This document shows, piece by piece, positions 1 through 7,665 of a DNA stretch of 64,000 nt. A program made the position numbers and the translations under genes. How positions within the stretch are numbered: the stretch's first letter is position 1; each line of letters opens with the position of its first letter. Origin of the DNA: Halalkaliarchaeum desulfuricum (GTDB lineage Archaea > Halobacteriota > Halobacteria > Halobacteriales > Haloferacaceae); contig NZ_CP025066.1 of NCBI RefSeq assembly GCF_002952775.1, positions 2,108,001 through 2,172,000 on the forward strand. The letters run 5' to 3'. The notes beneath the pieces were generated by a model that was not told the DNA's origin, searched no databases, and was given only the letters and a program-made list of their open reading frames with translations.

Positions 1-1
1 C

Positions 2-724
2 CTGCAGTACACCGGCGACCCCGTCGAGATGGCGAAGGCGTACAACGACGCGGGCGCAGACGAGTTCGTCTTTCTGGACATCACCGCGAGCGCCGAGGGG
101 CGCGAGACGATGCTGGACACGGTTTCGGCGGTCGCAGACGAGTGTTTCATCCCGCTCACCGTGGGCGGCGGCATCAGGACGAAGGCCGACATCAAAGAGA
201 CGCTCCGTGCGGGGGCGGACAAAGTGTCTATCACGACCGGTGCCCTCGAACGCCCGGAGCTAATAAACGAGGGCGCGGCTGCCTTCGGCAGCCAGTGTAT
301 CGTCATCTCCGTCGACGCCCGACGGCGGTACGACGAGGAGGGCGAACACTACGTCGAGGTCGACGGCGAGTCCTGCTGGTTCGAGTGTACCAAGAAGGGC
401 GGACGCGAGGGGACCGGGATCGACGTGATCGAGTGGGCCCGTGAGGCCGAATCCCGGGGCGCGGGGGAGCTGTTCGTCAACTCGATCGACGCCGATGGCA
501 CGAAGGATGGCTACGACGTTCCCCTCACGTCGGCGGTGTGTGACGCCGTCTCCACGCCAGTGATCGCCTCTTCCGGCTGTGGCGGCCCGGAGGACATGTA
601 CGAGGTGTTCACCGACGCCGGCGCCGACGCGGCGCTGGCCGCGTCGATCTTCCACTTCGGCGAGTATACGATTCGGGAAATAAAGGAGTATCTCGACGAG
701 CGGGACGTCCCAGTCCGGCTGTAG
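2..724 (+). CDS. hisF: Imidazole glycerol phosphate synthase cyclase subunit HisF (5' partial)
   Basis: HisF is the cyclase subunit of imidazole glycerol phosphate synthase. It works with the HisH glutaminase in histidine biosynthesis, converting PRFAR plus ammonia to IGP and AICAR. The reading frame is open from base 2, and nine codons (LQYTGDPVE) precede the first internal Met at base 29, so the gene begins upstream of the window. About 35-40 N-terminal residues are missing, including the first catalytic Asp. The second catalytic Asp is present in the ISVDAR strand. Phosphate-binding glycines ([16 protein letters not shown]) and the C-terminal [10 protein letters not shown] motif are typical of the (beta/alpha)8 barrel. 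A T-run lies about 40 nt after the stop. The identification is secure. Confidence 0.95.
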   Translation: MQYTGDPVEMAKAYNDAGADEFVFLDITASAEGRETMLDTVSAVADECFIPLTVGGGIRTKADIKETLRAGADKVSITTGALERPELINEGAAAFGSQCIVISVDARRRYDEEGEHYVEVDGESCWFECTKKGGREGTGIDVIEWAREAESRGAGELFVNSIDADGTKDGYDVPLTSAVCDAVSTPVIASSGCGGPEDMYEVFTDAGADAALAASIFHFGEYTIREIKEYLDERDVPVRL

Positions 725-769
725 TGGGCGTCGAGACCGGGGAAGTTCGACTGACGCAGAGGTCGTTTT

Positions 770-1786
770 TCACTCCGTATCGGGCGCTTTTCCATCCGGG
801 AACAGCGTCTCCACGTCGACGCCTGACGCGAGCCCGAGCGCAAGCGTTACTCGCGCTTTCGCCGTCGAGAGATCCCCGGCGAACGCGACCCCTGCCTCCG
901 ACAGCGTCACTGCGCCGCCGGGGGTTCCGTACACAGGCTCGGTCGTCCCGGCGCAACACCGGGAGCCGACGACGACTGGGAGTTCCTCTGCGATCGACGC
1001 GATCGCCTCACCGAGTTCTCCCGTCACGTTTCCGAGGCCGGTTCCCTCGATCACGACGCCGCCGAGGGGGTACTCGTCCTCGCTTGTGCCATCCGCCCGA
1101 ACCAATCGATGGATCTCCTCGGCGCCGACACCGGTGCCGGAGTGGACGATCGGAACCGGGGGAATCTCCGCTGAGTCCACCCGTCCCAGAGCTGAGACGC
1201 TCACCCGTCGCTGGGGGGTGCGGTGAATCCGGACGTCGCCCCGGGTCAGCGTCGCGACCGGTCCCTTCCCGGGCGACCGGAACGTGTCCAGGGCGCTGGT
1301 GTGGGCTTTGACGACGTCGCGTGCGGCGTGTATCTCCTGATCGAACGCGACGTGAACGCCCGCAGCGAACCGGTCGTCGGTTGCCGTCCGGACCGCAGCG
1401 ATCAGGTTCGCTGGCGCGTCCGAGGAGGGCTCGTCCAGCCGGCGCTGGGCGCCGGTGACCACGACCGGAACCGACAGGTCTCCGAGCAGCTCCAGCGCGT
1501 ATGCGGTGTCTGCGAGGGTATCCGTCCCGTGGGTAACGACGATTCCGTCGACCTCCGACCGGACGTCTTCGGCCAGTTCGGCGGCTGCGAGTACGTCCCG
1601 CCATCGCATGTCGAATCCCGGTCTGGAACACACCTCGTGAATCTCGAAGTGGGCACGCCCCTCGAGCGCCGGAACCGCCTCGAGCAGCTGATCGCCGGAT
1701 TTTGCGGGTGCCGCTCCGCCGTCGTCGGGTTCGGCCGCGATCGTACCGCCGCAGGACAACACCGCGAGGGTCGGGACAGTCACCAC
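770..1786 (-). CDS. ansA: L-asparaginase, type I-like
   Basis: Cytoplasmic L-asparaginase, hydrolysing asparagine to aspartate and ammonia. The 338-residue protein has the first threonine motif (SCGGTIAA, about residues 11-18) and the second (VTHGTDTLADTA, around residue 85), which carry the catalytic Thr and the Thr-Asp pair of the family. No signal peptide is visible. The alternative is GatD, the related subunit of the archaeal Glu-tRNA(Gln) amidotransferase, but GatD is about 80 residues longer with an extra N-terminal domain, and no gatE lies next to this gene. It converges on hisF with a 45-nt gap and is divergent from the small membrane-protein gene at 1871. Confidence 0.88.
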   Translation of the reverse strand: MVTVPTLAVLSCGGTIAAEPDDGGAAPAKSGDQLLEAVPALEGRAHFEIHEVCSRPGFDMRWRDVLAAAELAEDVRSEVDGIVVTHGTDTLADTAYALELLGDLSVPVVVTGAQRRLDEPSSDAPANLIAAVRTATDDRFAAGVHVAFDQEIHAARDVVKAHTSALDTFRSPGKGPVATLTRGDVRIHRTPQRRVSVSALGRVDSAEIPPVPIVHSGTGVGAEEIHRLVRADGTSEDEYPLGGVVIEGTGLGNVTGELGEAIASIAEELPVVVGSRCCAGTTEPVYGTPGGAVTLSEAGVAFAGDLSTAKARVTLALGLASGVDVETLFPDGKAPDTE

Positions 1787-1870
1787 GGACCACCGCGCGT
1801 TCGTCGGATCATGTTTCGACGTTCGATCGTCAGCCGAAAAGCGTTTGCCGTTGCTCGCGGTGGATTCGGT

Positions 1871-1993
1871 ATGGAAGAACTCATCCTCGACGACGAAGGG
1901 ATGCTCTCGCCGGTCGTCGTCGTCGCCACGATCCTGCTGATCGCAGGCTTTGCCATCGGGCTGCTGTATCAGTTGATACTACTTGTCCTGTGA
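1871..1993 (+). CDS. Very small single-span membrane protein (40 aa)
   Basis: A 40-residue protein starting at ATG 1871. An acidic N-terminus (MEELILDDEGMLSP) is followed by one hydrophobic segment covering about residues 14-39 and ending almost at the C-terminus. The layout suggests an inner-membrane micropeptide with its acidic N-terminus in the cytoplasm. It lies between the divergent asparaginase gene and the convergent msrB, with 21 nt between the two stops. No family was recognised. The uninterrupted hydrophobic run, the acidic haloarchaeal N-terminus and the good fit in the gap support a real gene; its role is unknown. Confidence 0.55.
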   Translation: MEELILDDEGMLSPVVVVATILLIAGFAIGLLYQLILLVL

Positions 1994-2014
1994 AAAACCG
2001 CAGTCGTCGTCCGA

Positions 2015-2440
2015 TCACTCGGCCGGATCGAATTCGAGAGCCACGGAGTTGATACAGAACCGCTTTCCGGTCGGATCGGGGCCGTCATCGAAGACGTGCC
2101 CGAGGTGGCCGTCACACCGGCTGCATTTCACTTCGATCCTGGACATCCCGTGTCTGGTGTCGGGTTCGGTTTCGATGTTCTCCGCTTCGGCGGCGTAAAA
2201 ACTGGGCCAGCCACAGCCCGAGTCGTACTTGGTCTCCGCGTCGAACAGGACGATGCCACAGCCCGTACACCGGTAGAGGCCCTCCTCGTCGCGGTCGACG
2301 TGGTCGCCGCTAAACCGGGCTTCAGTGCCCCGTTCCCGGAGGATCCGGTACGACTCTTCCTCGAGCCGTTCGCGCCATTCGGATTCTGATTCGGGGAGCT
2401 GGTCGGGTCCGTCACTGGGGCCTCGTTCGGCGTCGGTCAT
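2015..2440 (-). CDS. msrB: Peptide methionine-R-sulfoxide reductase MsrB
   Basis: Reduces the R epimer of methionine sulfoxide in oxidised proteins. The 141-residue single-domain protein carries the structural zinc cysteines C58/C61 (CTGC) and C106/C109 (CSRC). Other family marks are the SGCGWPSF signature, the GHLGHVFDDGP loop and the catalytic Cys129 in RFCINSVAL. No MsrA domain is fused. It follows the HAD phosphatase gene on the same strand after 61 nt and has a weak T-rich box about 30 nt before the ATG, so it may have its own promoter. Confidence 0.95.
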   Translation of the reverse strand: MTDAERGPSDGPDQLPESESEWRERLEEESYRILRERGTEARFSGDHVDRDEEGLYRCTGCGIVLFDAETKYDSGCGWPSFYAAEAENIETEPDTRHGMSRIEVKCSRCDGHLGHVFDDGPDPTGKRFCINSVALEFDPAE

Positions 2441-2501
2441 CGTTCCGTCTTGGGGACGAACGGGGAAAAGGAGTTCCTCGATTTCTGGCTCGCGTTCCGA
2501 A

Positions 2502-3179
2502 TCACGGACTGCCGTATCGGGGGCCCCGGCGGGTGAGGCTCACGAGATCGTGGAGGTCGTCGACGACGTACGTCGGATCCCTGTCGAGTTCGTAATCGCG
2601 GCGGTGTGGCCGGCGGATGAACGCCGAGTCGATGCCGGCGTTGTCGGCTGCGGCGACGTCCGACTCGTTGTCGCCGATGAAGAGTGCGGTTTCGGCCCCG
2701 AGGTCCGCGAGTGCGCGTTCGAGGTAGTGGGTGTTCGGCTTCTTGAGCCGGAGACTCTCTACGGTGGGTTCTCGGCCGTACAGCGTCCGGAAGTGGCCGT
2801 CGAGCCCGAAGTGATCCAGGACGAACTCGACGGTCGCCTGCTGATTCGAGGAGACGACCCCGAGCGGAACGTCGAACTCCGGCAGGACGCGGACGTCCTC
2901 GTATGGCGTTTTCCGGCCGGCGGTGGCCTCTCCCTGCTGAATCTCGCTTGCGATCGCGTCCCGGGTGTACCAGAACGTCTCCGGATCCAGATCGTATATC
3001 GAACAGACGGAACGGACGTCCTCGGGGTCGACGTCGACGATCACCGATTCGACGTGTTCGGACGAAGGGTCCGGGATGCCGAGCTCGTCGAACGTTCGCC
3101 AGGCGGCCTCGACGAGGGCGTCGTAACGGGTCCGACCGACCAACACCCCGTCCTTGTCGAACAGGACGGCGTCGTACAT
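2502..3179 (-). CDS. HAD-superfamily hydrolase (phosphoglycolate-phosphatase-like)
   Basis: A soluble phosphatase of the haloacid dehalogenase superfamily, 225 residues. Motif I is FDKDGVL with the nucleophile Asp8 and general acid Asp10. Motif II is VVSSN, motif III lies in RLKKPNTHY, and motif IV is GDNESD, which binds magnesium. A helical C1 cap of about 75 residues lies between motifs I and II. Substrate cannot be assigned; phosphoglycolate-, beta-phosphoglucomutase- and pyrophosphatase-type members share this layout. A TATA box about 29 nt before the ATG supports the start and a leaderless transcript. Confidence 0.85.
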   Translation of the reverse strand: MYDAVLFDKDGVLVGRTRYDALVEAAWRTFDELGIPDPSSEHVESVIVDVDPEDVRSVCSIYDLDPETFWYTRDAIASEIQQGEATAGRKTPYEDVRVLPEFDVPLGVVSSNQQATVEFVLDHFGLDGHFRTLYGREPTVESLRLKKPNTHYLERALADLGAETALFIGDNESDVAAADNAGIDSAFIRRPHRRDYELDRDPTYVVDDLHDLVSLTRRGPRYGSP

Positions 3180-3201
3180 ACCACAACTACCGGGACGGGA
3201 A

Positions 3202-3210
3202 CCTATAAGC
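3202..3210 (-). promoter_or_regulatory. TATA box for the HAD hydrolase gene
   Basis: Read on the minus strand the sequence is GCTTATAGG, centred about 27-29 nt before the ATG at 3179. This is the spacing expected for an archaeal TATA box driving a leaderless transcript. Confidence 0.5.
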
Positions 3211-3251
3211 GCACCCGTTCGGTGACGGCTGACTGCGACCGTCGTGGTCGG

Positions 3252-3653
3252 TCACGCGGTCGCGGGTTCGAGCTTCGAGACGTACGCGGCGAGATCAGTC
3301 GTCGTGACGATGCCGATGACGCCGTCGACATCACTCACGACCGGGAGATGGTGGATGTCGTTTTCGATCATCGTTTCTGCGGCCTCGACGACCGGATCCT
3401 GTGCGCCCGCCGTTACCACGTCTGTCGTCATGTACCGCTCTACGGGCGTCTGGTCCTTCGGCTTACGTTCGGCAACGATCTGGACGAAGTCGGTCGATGT
3501 GAGGATTCCACACAGCTGGTTGTCTTCGTCTGCGACCACGACGGAGCCGATTCCTTCCTCGAGCATCACGTTCGCTGCGTCCTCGACGAGGGTGTCCGGA
3601 GAAACCGTTCGAACGGGCGATGACATCAATCGTCCCACGAGAATGTCTTGCAT
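3252..3653 (-). CDS. Two-CBS-domain protein
   Basis: A free-standing CBS pair of 133 residues. CBS1 covers about residues 5-60 (VGRLMSSPVRTVSPDTLVED) and CBS2 about residues 70-128 (YMTTDVVTAGAQDPVVEA). Each has the family's V-V-D and GI-(V/L)-T-x-x-D endings (GILTSTDF, GIVTTTDL). Such modules bind adenosyl ligands (AMP, ATP, SAM) and act as regulatory sensors; the partner cannot be inferred. A strong AT-rich box (3673-3686) fits a leaderless start at ATG 3653. It lies downstream of the DUF106 gene but is separated by 143 nt containing a tandem repeat, so it is probably its own unit. Confidence 0.9.
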   Translation of the reverse strand: MQDILVGRLMSSPVRTVSPDTLVEDAANVMLEEGIGSVVVADEDNQLCGILTSTDFVQIVAERKPKDQTPVERYMTTDVVTAGAQDPVVEAAETMIENDIHHLPVVSDVDGVIGIVTTTDLAAYVSKLEPATA

Positions 3654-3672
3654 GGGTGTTGGGTAGTGGGAC

Positions 3673-3686
3673 GGTTAATTAAAAAG
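3673..3686 (-). promoter_or_regulatory. TATA box for the CBS-domain gene
   Basis: The minus-strand sequence CTTTTTAATTAACC is the most AT-rich stretch in this neighbourhood. It is centred about 27 nt upstream of the ATG at 3653, suggesting a leaderless mRNA. Confidence 0.55.
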
Positions 3687-3749
3687 GGTTCGTATGGCGG
3701 TGAGTTAGGACGCGACCCGAGCACCGTGGAAAGCATGACACGGGATCCT

Positions 3750-3812
3750 CGCGGTCACGAGGGGCACCCGCGCGGTCACGAGGGGCACCCGCGCGATCAC
3801 GAGGTCGAGGGG
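3750..3812. repeat. 21-bp tandem repeat overlapping the 3' end of the DUF106 gene
   Basis: Two identical 21-bp units (3750-3770 and 3771-3791; unit begins CGCGGTCACGAGGGGC) are followed by a diverged third unit (3792-3812). The third unit contains the last five codons and the TGA stop (3797-3799) of the DUF106/EMC3-like gene on the minus strand. The two perfect units therefore look like downstream copies of the end of that gene. Confidence 0.85.
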
Positions 3813-4699
3813 GACATCTGGATGTTGAGGCTCTTTTGAATGATCTGGGTGAACGCCATCGAGCACAGGAAATACCAGATGATCCAGATCTGGATCGGGC
3901 CGATGATGCCGGTCGTCCACTCGACGGTGCCGGCGATCGGGATGACGATGGCATCGAACGTGCCGTGGGCGTCGCTGCCGCGGAAGCCGACCATCCAGTA
4001 CATCCACAGGAACGCCGGGATGGTGAAGAACATGATCCACACCATCGGCCGGAACTGCTCTTTGAACATCCCCAACTGATCGGACATGGCTTCCATCTGC
4101 TCCTCCTGGATGGCATCGAGCGCCTCGTCGTCGCCGGCCTCCTTGGCCTCTTTGCGGCGATCCTGGATGTCCTTCATCCGTTCTTGGTATTTGGACATCT
4201 TGTCCATGTCCATGAGCGCCGCCCGCAGCAGGGTCGAGTACAGCCCGGTCGCTAGTGCGATCACCATGATCACCGCGTAGAACGGCAAGACGTTGTTGAT
4301 CGGGCCGAGAAGCAGGTGGACGGCGTTGCCGATCAGATCGCGGATGGGCCCCCACGTGTAGCCGACGAAGAACAGAAGCGTCGCCACGAGGGCGCCTTTA
4401 TCGTACTGCGTCCAGGAGGTCGTGTCCGGGACGTCGACGTCACTTCCCGACGTGTAGTCGCTGTCCTCCTCTTCGAGGCCGTCTCGGGTCGCCTCCTGAT
4501 CGGCGAGTTCGAACCCTTCCTCCCCGTCGACCAGGATCTCCTGTTCGATGAGGCGACCCCACTGACCGCTGGTGAGGTCCTCGCGGACGTCGATCCACTT
4601 TAGTTCCCCATCCTCGGCGCGCTCGAGGACGATCTCGACGGCGTCGCGCATCTCGTCGTCGGTGACGAGCTTGCGGACCCTCCGTTCGATACGACTCAT
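3797..4699 (-). CDS. DUF106 / EMC3-Get1-Oxa1-superfamily membrane insertase-like protein
   Basis: A 300-residue archaeal member of the Oxa1 superfamily (DUF106; related to eukaryotic EMC3, TMCO1 and Get1), expected to help insert membrane proteins. A soluble N-terminal region (about residues 1-90) looks like a small winged-helix domain followed by an acidic linker. Hydrophobic spans follow at about 105-125 and 135-160. Next comes a charged cytoplasmic coiled coil (about 165-215, DMDKMSKYQERMKDIQ), typical of the family, then two or three more spans. A GGAGG sequence sits about 5 nt before the ATG. The gene follows adk by 74 nt; the adk-DUF106 neighbourhood is widely conserved in archaea near secY, although secY is absent here. 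Confidence 0.88.
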   Translation of the reverse strand: MSRIERRVRKLVTDDEMRDAVEIVLERAEDGELKWIDVREDLTSGQWGRLIEQEILVDGEEGFELADQEATRDGLEEEDSDYTSGSDVDVPDTTSWTQYDKGALVATLLFFVGYTWGPIRDLIGNAVHLLLGPINNVLPFYAVIMVIALATGLYSTLLRAALMDMDKMSKYQERMKDIQDRRKEAKEAGDDEALDAIQEEQMEAMSDQLGMFKEQFRPMVWIMFFTIPAFLWMYWMVGFRGSDAHGTFDAIVIPIAGTVEWTTGIIGPIQIWIIWYFLCSMAFTQIIQKSLNIQMSPSTS

Positions 4700-4773
4700 T
4701 GTGCCTCCGTAGGAAAAGCGGAGTTAAGAACCTGTTTACTCGAGGCTGGTTCTCCGCTCACTCCCGTCCCGAC

Positions 4774-5382
4774 TCACTCGAGGAGTTCGCTGAGCCGCTC
4801 GAAGACTTTGTCGGGCGAGGCCTCGCCGTCGACCTCGACGAGTTCGCCCTGGTCGCGGTAGAACTCGATCACGGGTTCGGTGTTCTCCTCGTAGACGCGA
4901 AGTCGCTCCGTGACGACGTCTTCGGTGTCGTCGTCGCGCTGTTCGAGTCGCTCGCGGACGGCCTCGTCGTCGGGCATGTCGAACTCCACGTGGTAGATGT
5001 CGCCCGTCTCGGGGTCCACGCGCCGGCCGGTCAGCCGACGGACGAGCTCCTCATCGCTCACGTCGAGATACGCGACGACGTCCAGCTCCGTGATTTCCGA
5101 GAGGTACTCCGCCTGCGAGAGGTTTCGGGGATAGCCGTCGAGAACGAAGCCGTCCGCCTCCGAAATCGCGGCCTCGACGATCTCGTTTACAACCGGATCC
5201 GGAACGAGTTCCCCGGCTTCCATGTACTCCCGGGGGGTTCCATGCTCCGTCTCCATGTCCTTGTTCGCCCGGAGCGCGTCGCCGGTCGTGATGTGTTCGA
5301 GATCGTACTCGGCTGCTAGTCGCTTGCTCTGGGTTCCTTTGCCGGCGCCGGGGGCACCGAGCAACAGCACGCGATGACTCAT
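4774..5382 (-). CDS. adk: Adenylate kinase
   Basis: Catalyses ATP + AMP to 2 ADP in the cytoplasm. The P-loop [10 protein letters not shown] occupies residues 9-18, the AMP-binding segment is TTGDALR, and the LID is introduced by [12 protein letters not shown] without the zinc cysteines found in some relatives. The length (202 residues) is near the bacterial and haloarchaeal norm. An in-frame start 8 codons upstream (5406) exists, but the TATA-like box at 5407-5416 lies about 29 nt before ATG 5382 and overlaps the longer version, so 5382 is chosen. DUF106 is immediately downstream. Confidence 0.95.
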   Translation of the reverse strand: MSHRVLLLGAPGAGKGTQSKRLAAEYDLEHITTGDALRANKDMETEHGTPREYMEAGELVPDPVVNEIVEAAISEADGFVLDGYPRNLSQAEYLSEITELDVVAYLDVSDEELVRRLTGRRVDPETGDIYHVEFDMPDDEAVRERLEQRDDDTEDVVTERLRVYEENTEPVIEFYRDQGELVEVDGEASPDKVFERLSELLE

Positions 5383-5406
5383 TTCGTGTGTACCGTTCGA
5401 GCCCAC

Positions 5407-5416
5407 GGTTAAAGCC
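5407..5416 (-). promoter_or_regulatory. TATA box for adk
   Basis: The minus-strand sequence GGCTTTAACC is centred about 29 nt before ATG 5382. It decides between two in-frame starts, because the upstream candidate at 5406 would lie inside the core promoter. Confidence 0.55.
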
Positions 5417-5488
5417 TTGTAGATACTCCTCCGGAGATGTCGACTTCCGGAGGTAACGACTTTTCACCCCCCGCACCAACGTGGTGGC

Positions 5489-5875
5489 ATGACCCGCTTT
5501 AGCGCCGACACGCCGACGGAACGACGGAAACTGTTCGCCGACGCCGTCGTCGCTCACCGAAAGCGAGCCAGCCCGTTTCTCACGGTCGAGACGTCGAAAG
5601 CCGACGACGAGGAGATCGCCCCGTGGATACAGCTGTCGGAACACACCCTCAACATGGACTGTACTGACGCCGAACTAGAGCGGCTACAGTCGATGCTCGA
5701 CGACTATCCGGAGTTCAGGATCGACCAACTCGAAAGCCCGGAGAACGTCGACGGGACGAACGTTCGGATCAGTGCACGTTCGGACGCGAACCGGCTCGCG
5801 GAGTTCATGGACCGGGCGTTTCGGGAGGTGTATGGTCGAGACGACTCGTACACGGCGTGGGCAGTCGAGGTGTGA
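5489..5875 (+). CDS. Conserved-looking hypothetical protein (128 aa)
   Basis: A soluble, acidic 128-residue protein with no family I can name with confidence. It has regular secondary-structure character: an N-terminal helix (TERRKLFADAVVAHRKR), a Thr/Val-rich strand, a central helix (DAELERLQSMLDDYPEF), and a C-terminal half (about residues 85-125) containing a helix (RLAEFMDRAFREVYG). The two-helix, mixed-sheet pattern would fit a small ligand- or protein-binding fold, but this is inference. A T-rich box about 26 nt before the ATG indicates a leaderless start. Its stop codon lies in the first unit of a 14-bp tandem repeat. Confidence 0.75.
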   Translation: MTRFSADTPTERRKLFADAVVAHRKRASPFLTVETSKADDEEIAPWIQLSEHTLNMDCTDAELERLQSMLDDYPEFRIDQLESPENVDGTNVRISARSDANRLAEFMDRAFREVYGRDDSYTAWAVEV

Positions 5876-5940
5876 GCGTTGCGGTGTGAGCGTCGAGGTG
5901 TGAGCGTCGAGGTGTGAGCGTCGAGGTGTGAGCGTCGAGG
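5864..5940. repeat. 14-bp tandem repeat (about 5.5 copies) starting inside a stop codon context
   Basis: Five head-to-tail copies of GTCGAGGTGTGAGC (5864-5877, 5878-5891 with two changes, 5892-5905, 5906-5919, 5920-5933) are followed by a 7-nt partial copy. The first unit holds the last three codons and the TGA stop (5873-5875) of the 128-aa gene. The array fills the gap between that gene and the convergent membrane-protein gene ending at 5974. Confidence 0.93.
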
Positions 5941-5973
5941 AGCGGTCCCGATAGCAGTACCTGCGTCCGACAC

Positions 5974-6387
5974 TCAGACGTACTCCCGGGCGTATCCTGC
6001 AGCAGCTCCGAGTACCAGGACCGTGAGCGCCAGCACGACGGCTCCGTGATGCTGGATCCAGTCGTACTCGGCTGGGAACGAGTACACGAGGGTCTCGTCG
6101 AGCGAGAGGTGCCACACACCGGCGAGGGCGACCAGCGCCACCCCGAGCACGACCGAAAGCCCCGCCACGAGCGGTGGGTCAGCCCGCCCGCGTTCCCCCG
6201 AGAGGAAGACGACAACGCCGATCGCGGCGAAGAACCCGATGCCGACAGCGCCCGTCGGCCCCGCCGTGTAGTAGTCCGTGAGCAGGTGATCGGGGGCCTC
6301 GATCACCAGTGCGGGAACGCCGAGCACGAGGATCACGAGCAGACAGGCGAGAGCGCCGAGCGTCGAGAGCGTACGCGCTGTGTCCAT
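5974..6387 (-). CDS. Small four-span membrane protein (137 aa)
   Basis: An integral membrane protein with four hydrophobic segments at about residues 8-28, 45-62, 75-95 and 112-132, short connecting loops and no recognisable catalytic motif. It starts only 9 nt after the stop of the GT87-like gene, so the two are almost certainly cotranscribed. A role in the same envelope or polyprenyl-linked sugar process is possible, but only the neighbourhood suggests it. Confidence 0.75.
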   Translation of the reverse strand: MDTARTLSTLGALACLLVILVLGVPALVIEAPDHLLTDYYTAGPTGAVGIGFFAAIGVVVFLSGERGRADPPLVAGLSVVLGVALVALAGVWHLSLDETLVYSFPAEYDWIQHHGAVVLALTVLVLGAAAGYAREYV

Positions 6388-6396
6388 GCGGTCGGA

Positions 6397-7665
6397 TCAG
6401 TCGCCGCCGCTATTGAATGACGTGATCCGTCGAGCGTGTTGTGGGACCGCTGTGTGCTCGGCGACGCGGACGAACGCGAGTCCGACGAGGAGAACCGCCC
6501 CCCACAGTCCCGGCTGTAAGACAGGCAACAGAGGACGCAACGCGTTCGAAGCCAGGATGCTCTCGGAAATTTGTCCGAACGTAACGAGCCCGTACGCGTG
6601 GACGTGGAGAAACAGGAGTCCCAGGAGCGGTATCTCCGGACGGCCGACGTTTCGGTCCAGTTCCAGCGCGAGCAACACCACCACCGCCGGCAGGAGGATC
6701 GTCAGGTCGAACGTGTACGCACGGGGTGCGGCGAGCGGAACGATCGCGATCCCGAGCGCGAACGTCGGGAGGTCTGCCTCCGGCCCGTCGGCGCCGATCG
6801 CGAGCCAGATCGTCGACAGTACCAGAAGCGCACGGACGCCGAGGGCGACCGGTTCGATCGCGAGCAACGGCCTGAAGTACGCAGGCGTCCACAGGTGCGG
6901 GGAACGGGAGCCGGTGCCCCAGTCTTTCCCCCAGAGCAACACGTCGAGGTAGCCCCGGTGGGTCGCTGGATCGAACAGCAACAGCGACAGCCCGACGAGG
7001 GCGAAAAGCGCCGCCATCGCGCCGGCGAACCGCCGGCGACTCCGGAGGAGGTGTGCGCCCGACGGCGCGTAGATGAGTTTGACGGCGCTGCCCAGCGTCG
7101 TGAACACGCCGCTGACGATCGCCGCCGATCGACCGTGGCCCTTCAGGTCACGAATCAGCCCGACCAGCGCGAGCGTCAAAAGCGCCGCGAGAAACGTCGA
7201 CACCTGGCCCATCTTGAAGCCGAACAGTATCGGCTGGAACCCCACGAGCAGCCACAAAAGCAGGAGGCGCTCGAGGGGGTGTACCGAAAGCCCGAACTCC
7301 CGTATCGCGATCTGGAGGCTCACCCACAACGCGAGCACCGAGAAGACGCCCCATGCGGCACCCGGGTTCTCGAAGGCTGCGAGAAACGCCGCAAAGACGG
7401 GGAGCGCGATCGGCGGGTACAGATAGTTTCCGTGAAAGCCACCCTCTTCGTTGGGTTCGTATATGGGATCGCCGGCCTGCCAGTCCGCGATGGCGATCCG
7501 ATACGCTCCGAAGTCGTAGTACCGAAACGCCGTCGAAATCTCTGCGCTCCGGAGCACCACGTCGACCAGCGGATACACCGCGATCGCCCCCATCACCAGA
7601 ACCGCAAGGCTGACGAACGCGGGCTGTTCGTTTCGCAGCGCCCACAGCCGACCCAGTGCCGACAT
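6397..7665 (-). CDS. DUF2029 / GT87-family polyprenyl-phosphate-dependent mannosyltransferase-like membrane protein
   Basis: A 422-residue polytopic protein with roughly ten hydrophobic spans. Its pattern resembles GT87 (DUF2029) GT-C enzymes, which transfer mannose or related sugars from polyprenyl-phosphate donors outside the membrane. After the first span a loop carries a YYDFGAYRIAIADW-type motif; the conserved acidic residues there are the expected catalytic region. The loop ending GGFHGNYLYPPIALPV matches the family's Y-P-P motif. ATG 7665 is preferred over a GTG 15 nt upstream because a TATA-like CTTATC box lies about 26 nt before it. The donor and acceptor are unknown. Confidence 0.8.
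   Translation of the reverse strand: MSALGRLWALRNEQPAFVSLAVLVMGAIAVYPLVDVVLRSAEISTAFRYYDFGAYRIAIADWQAGDPIYEPNEEGGFHGNYLYPPIALPVFAAFLAAFENPGAAWGVFSVLALWVSLQIAIREFGLSVHPLERLLLLWLLVGFQPILFGFKMGQVSTFLAALLTLALVGLIRDLKGHGRSAAIVSGVFTTLGSAVKLIYAPSGAHLLRSRRRFAGAMAALFALVGLSLLLFDPATHRGYLDVLLWGKDWGTGSRSPHLWTPAYFRPLLAIEPVALGVRALLVLSTIWLAIGADGPEADLPTFALGIAIVPLAAPRAYTFDLTILLPAVVVLLALELDRNVGRPEIPLLGLLFLHVHAYGLVTFGQISESILASNALRPLLPVLQPGLWGAVLLVGLAFVRVAEHTAVPQHARRITSFNSGGD

Noticed and set aside
770-1786. GatD (Glu-tRNA amidotransferase subunit D)
   Set aside because: The protein is too short for GatD, lacks its extra N-terminal domain, and no gatE is adjacent.
5864-5940. Possible CRISPR array
   Set aside because: Units are only 14 bp and directly adjacent, without spacers, so this is a simple tandem repeat. 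The same holds for the arrays at 3750 and 60931.
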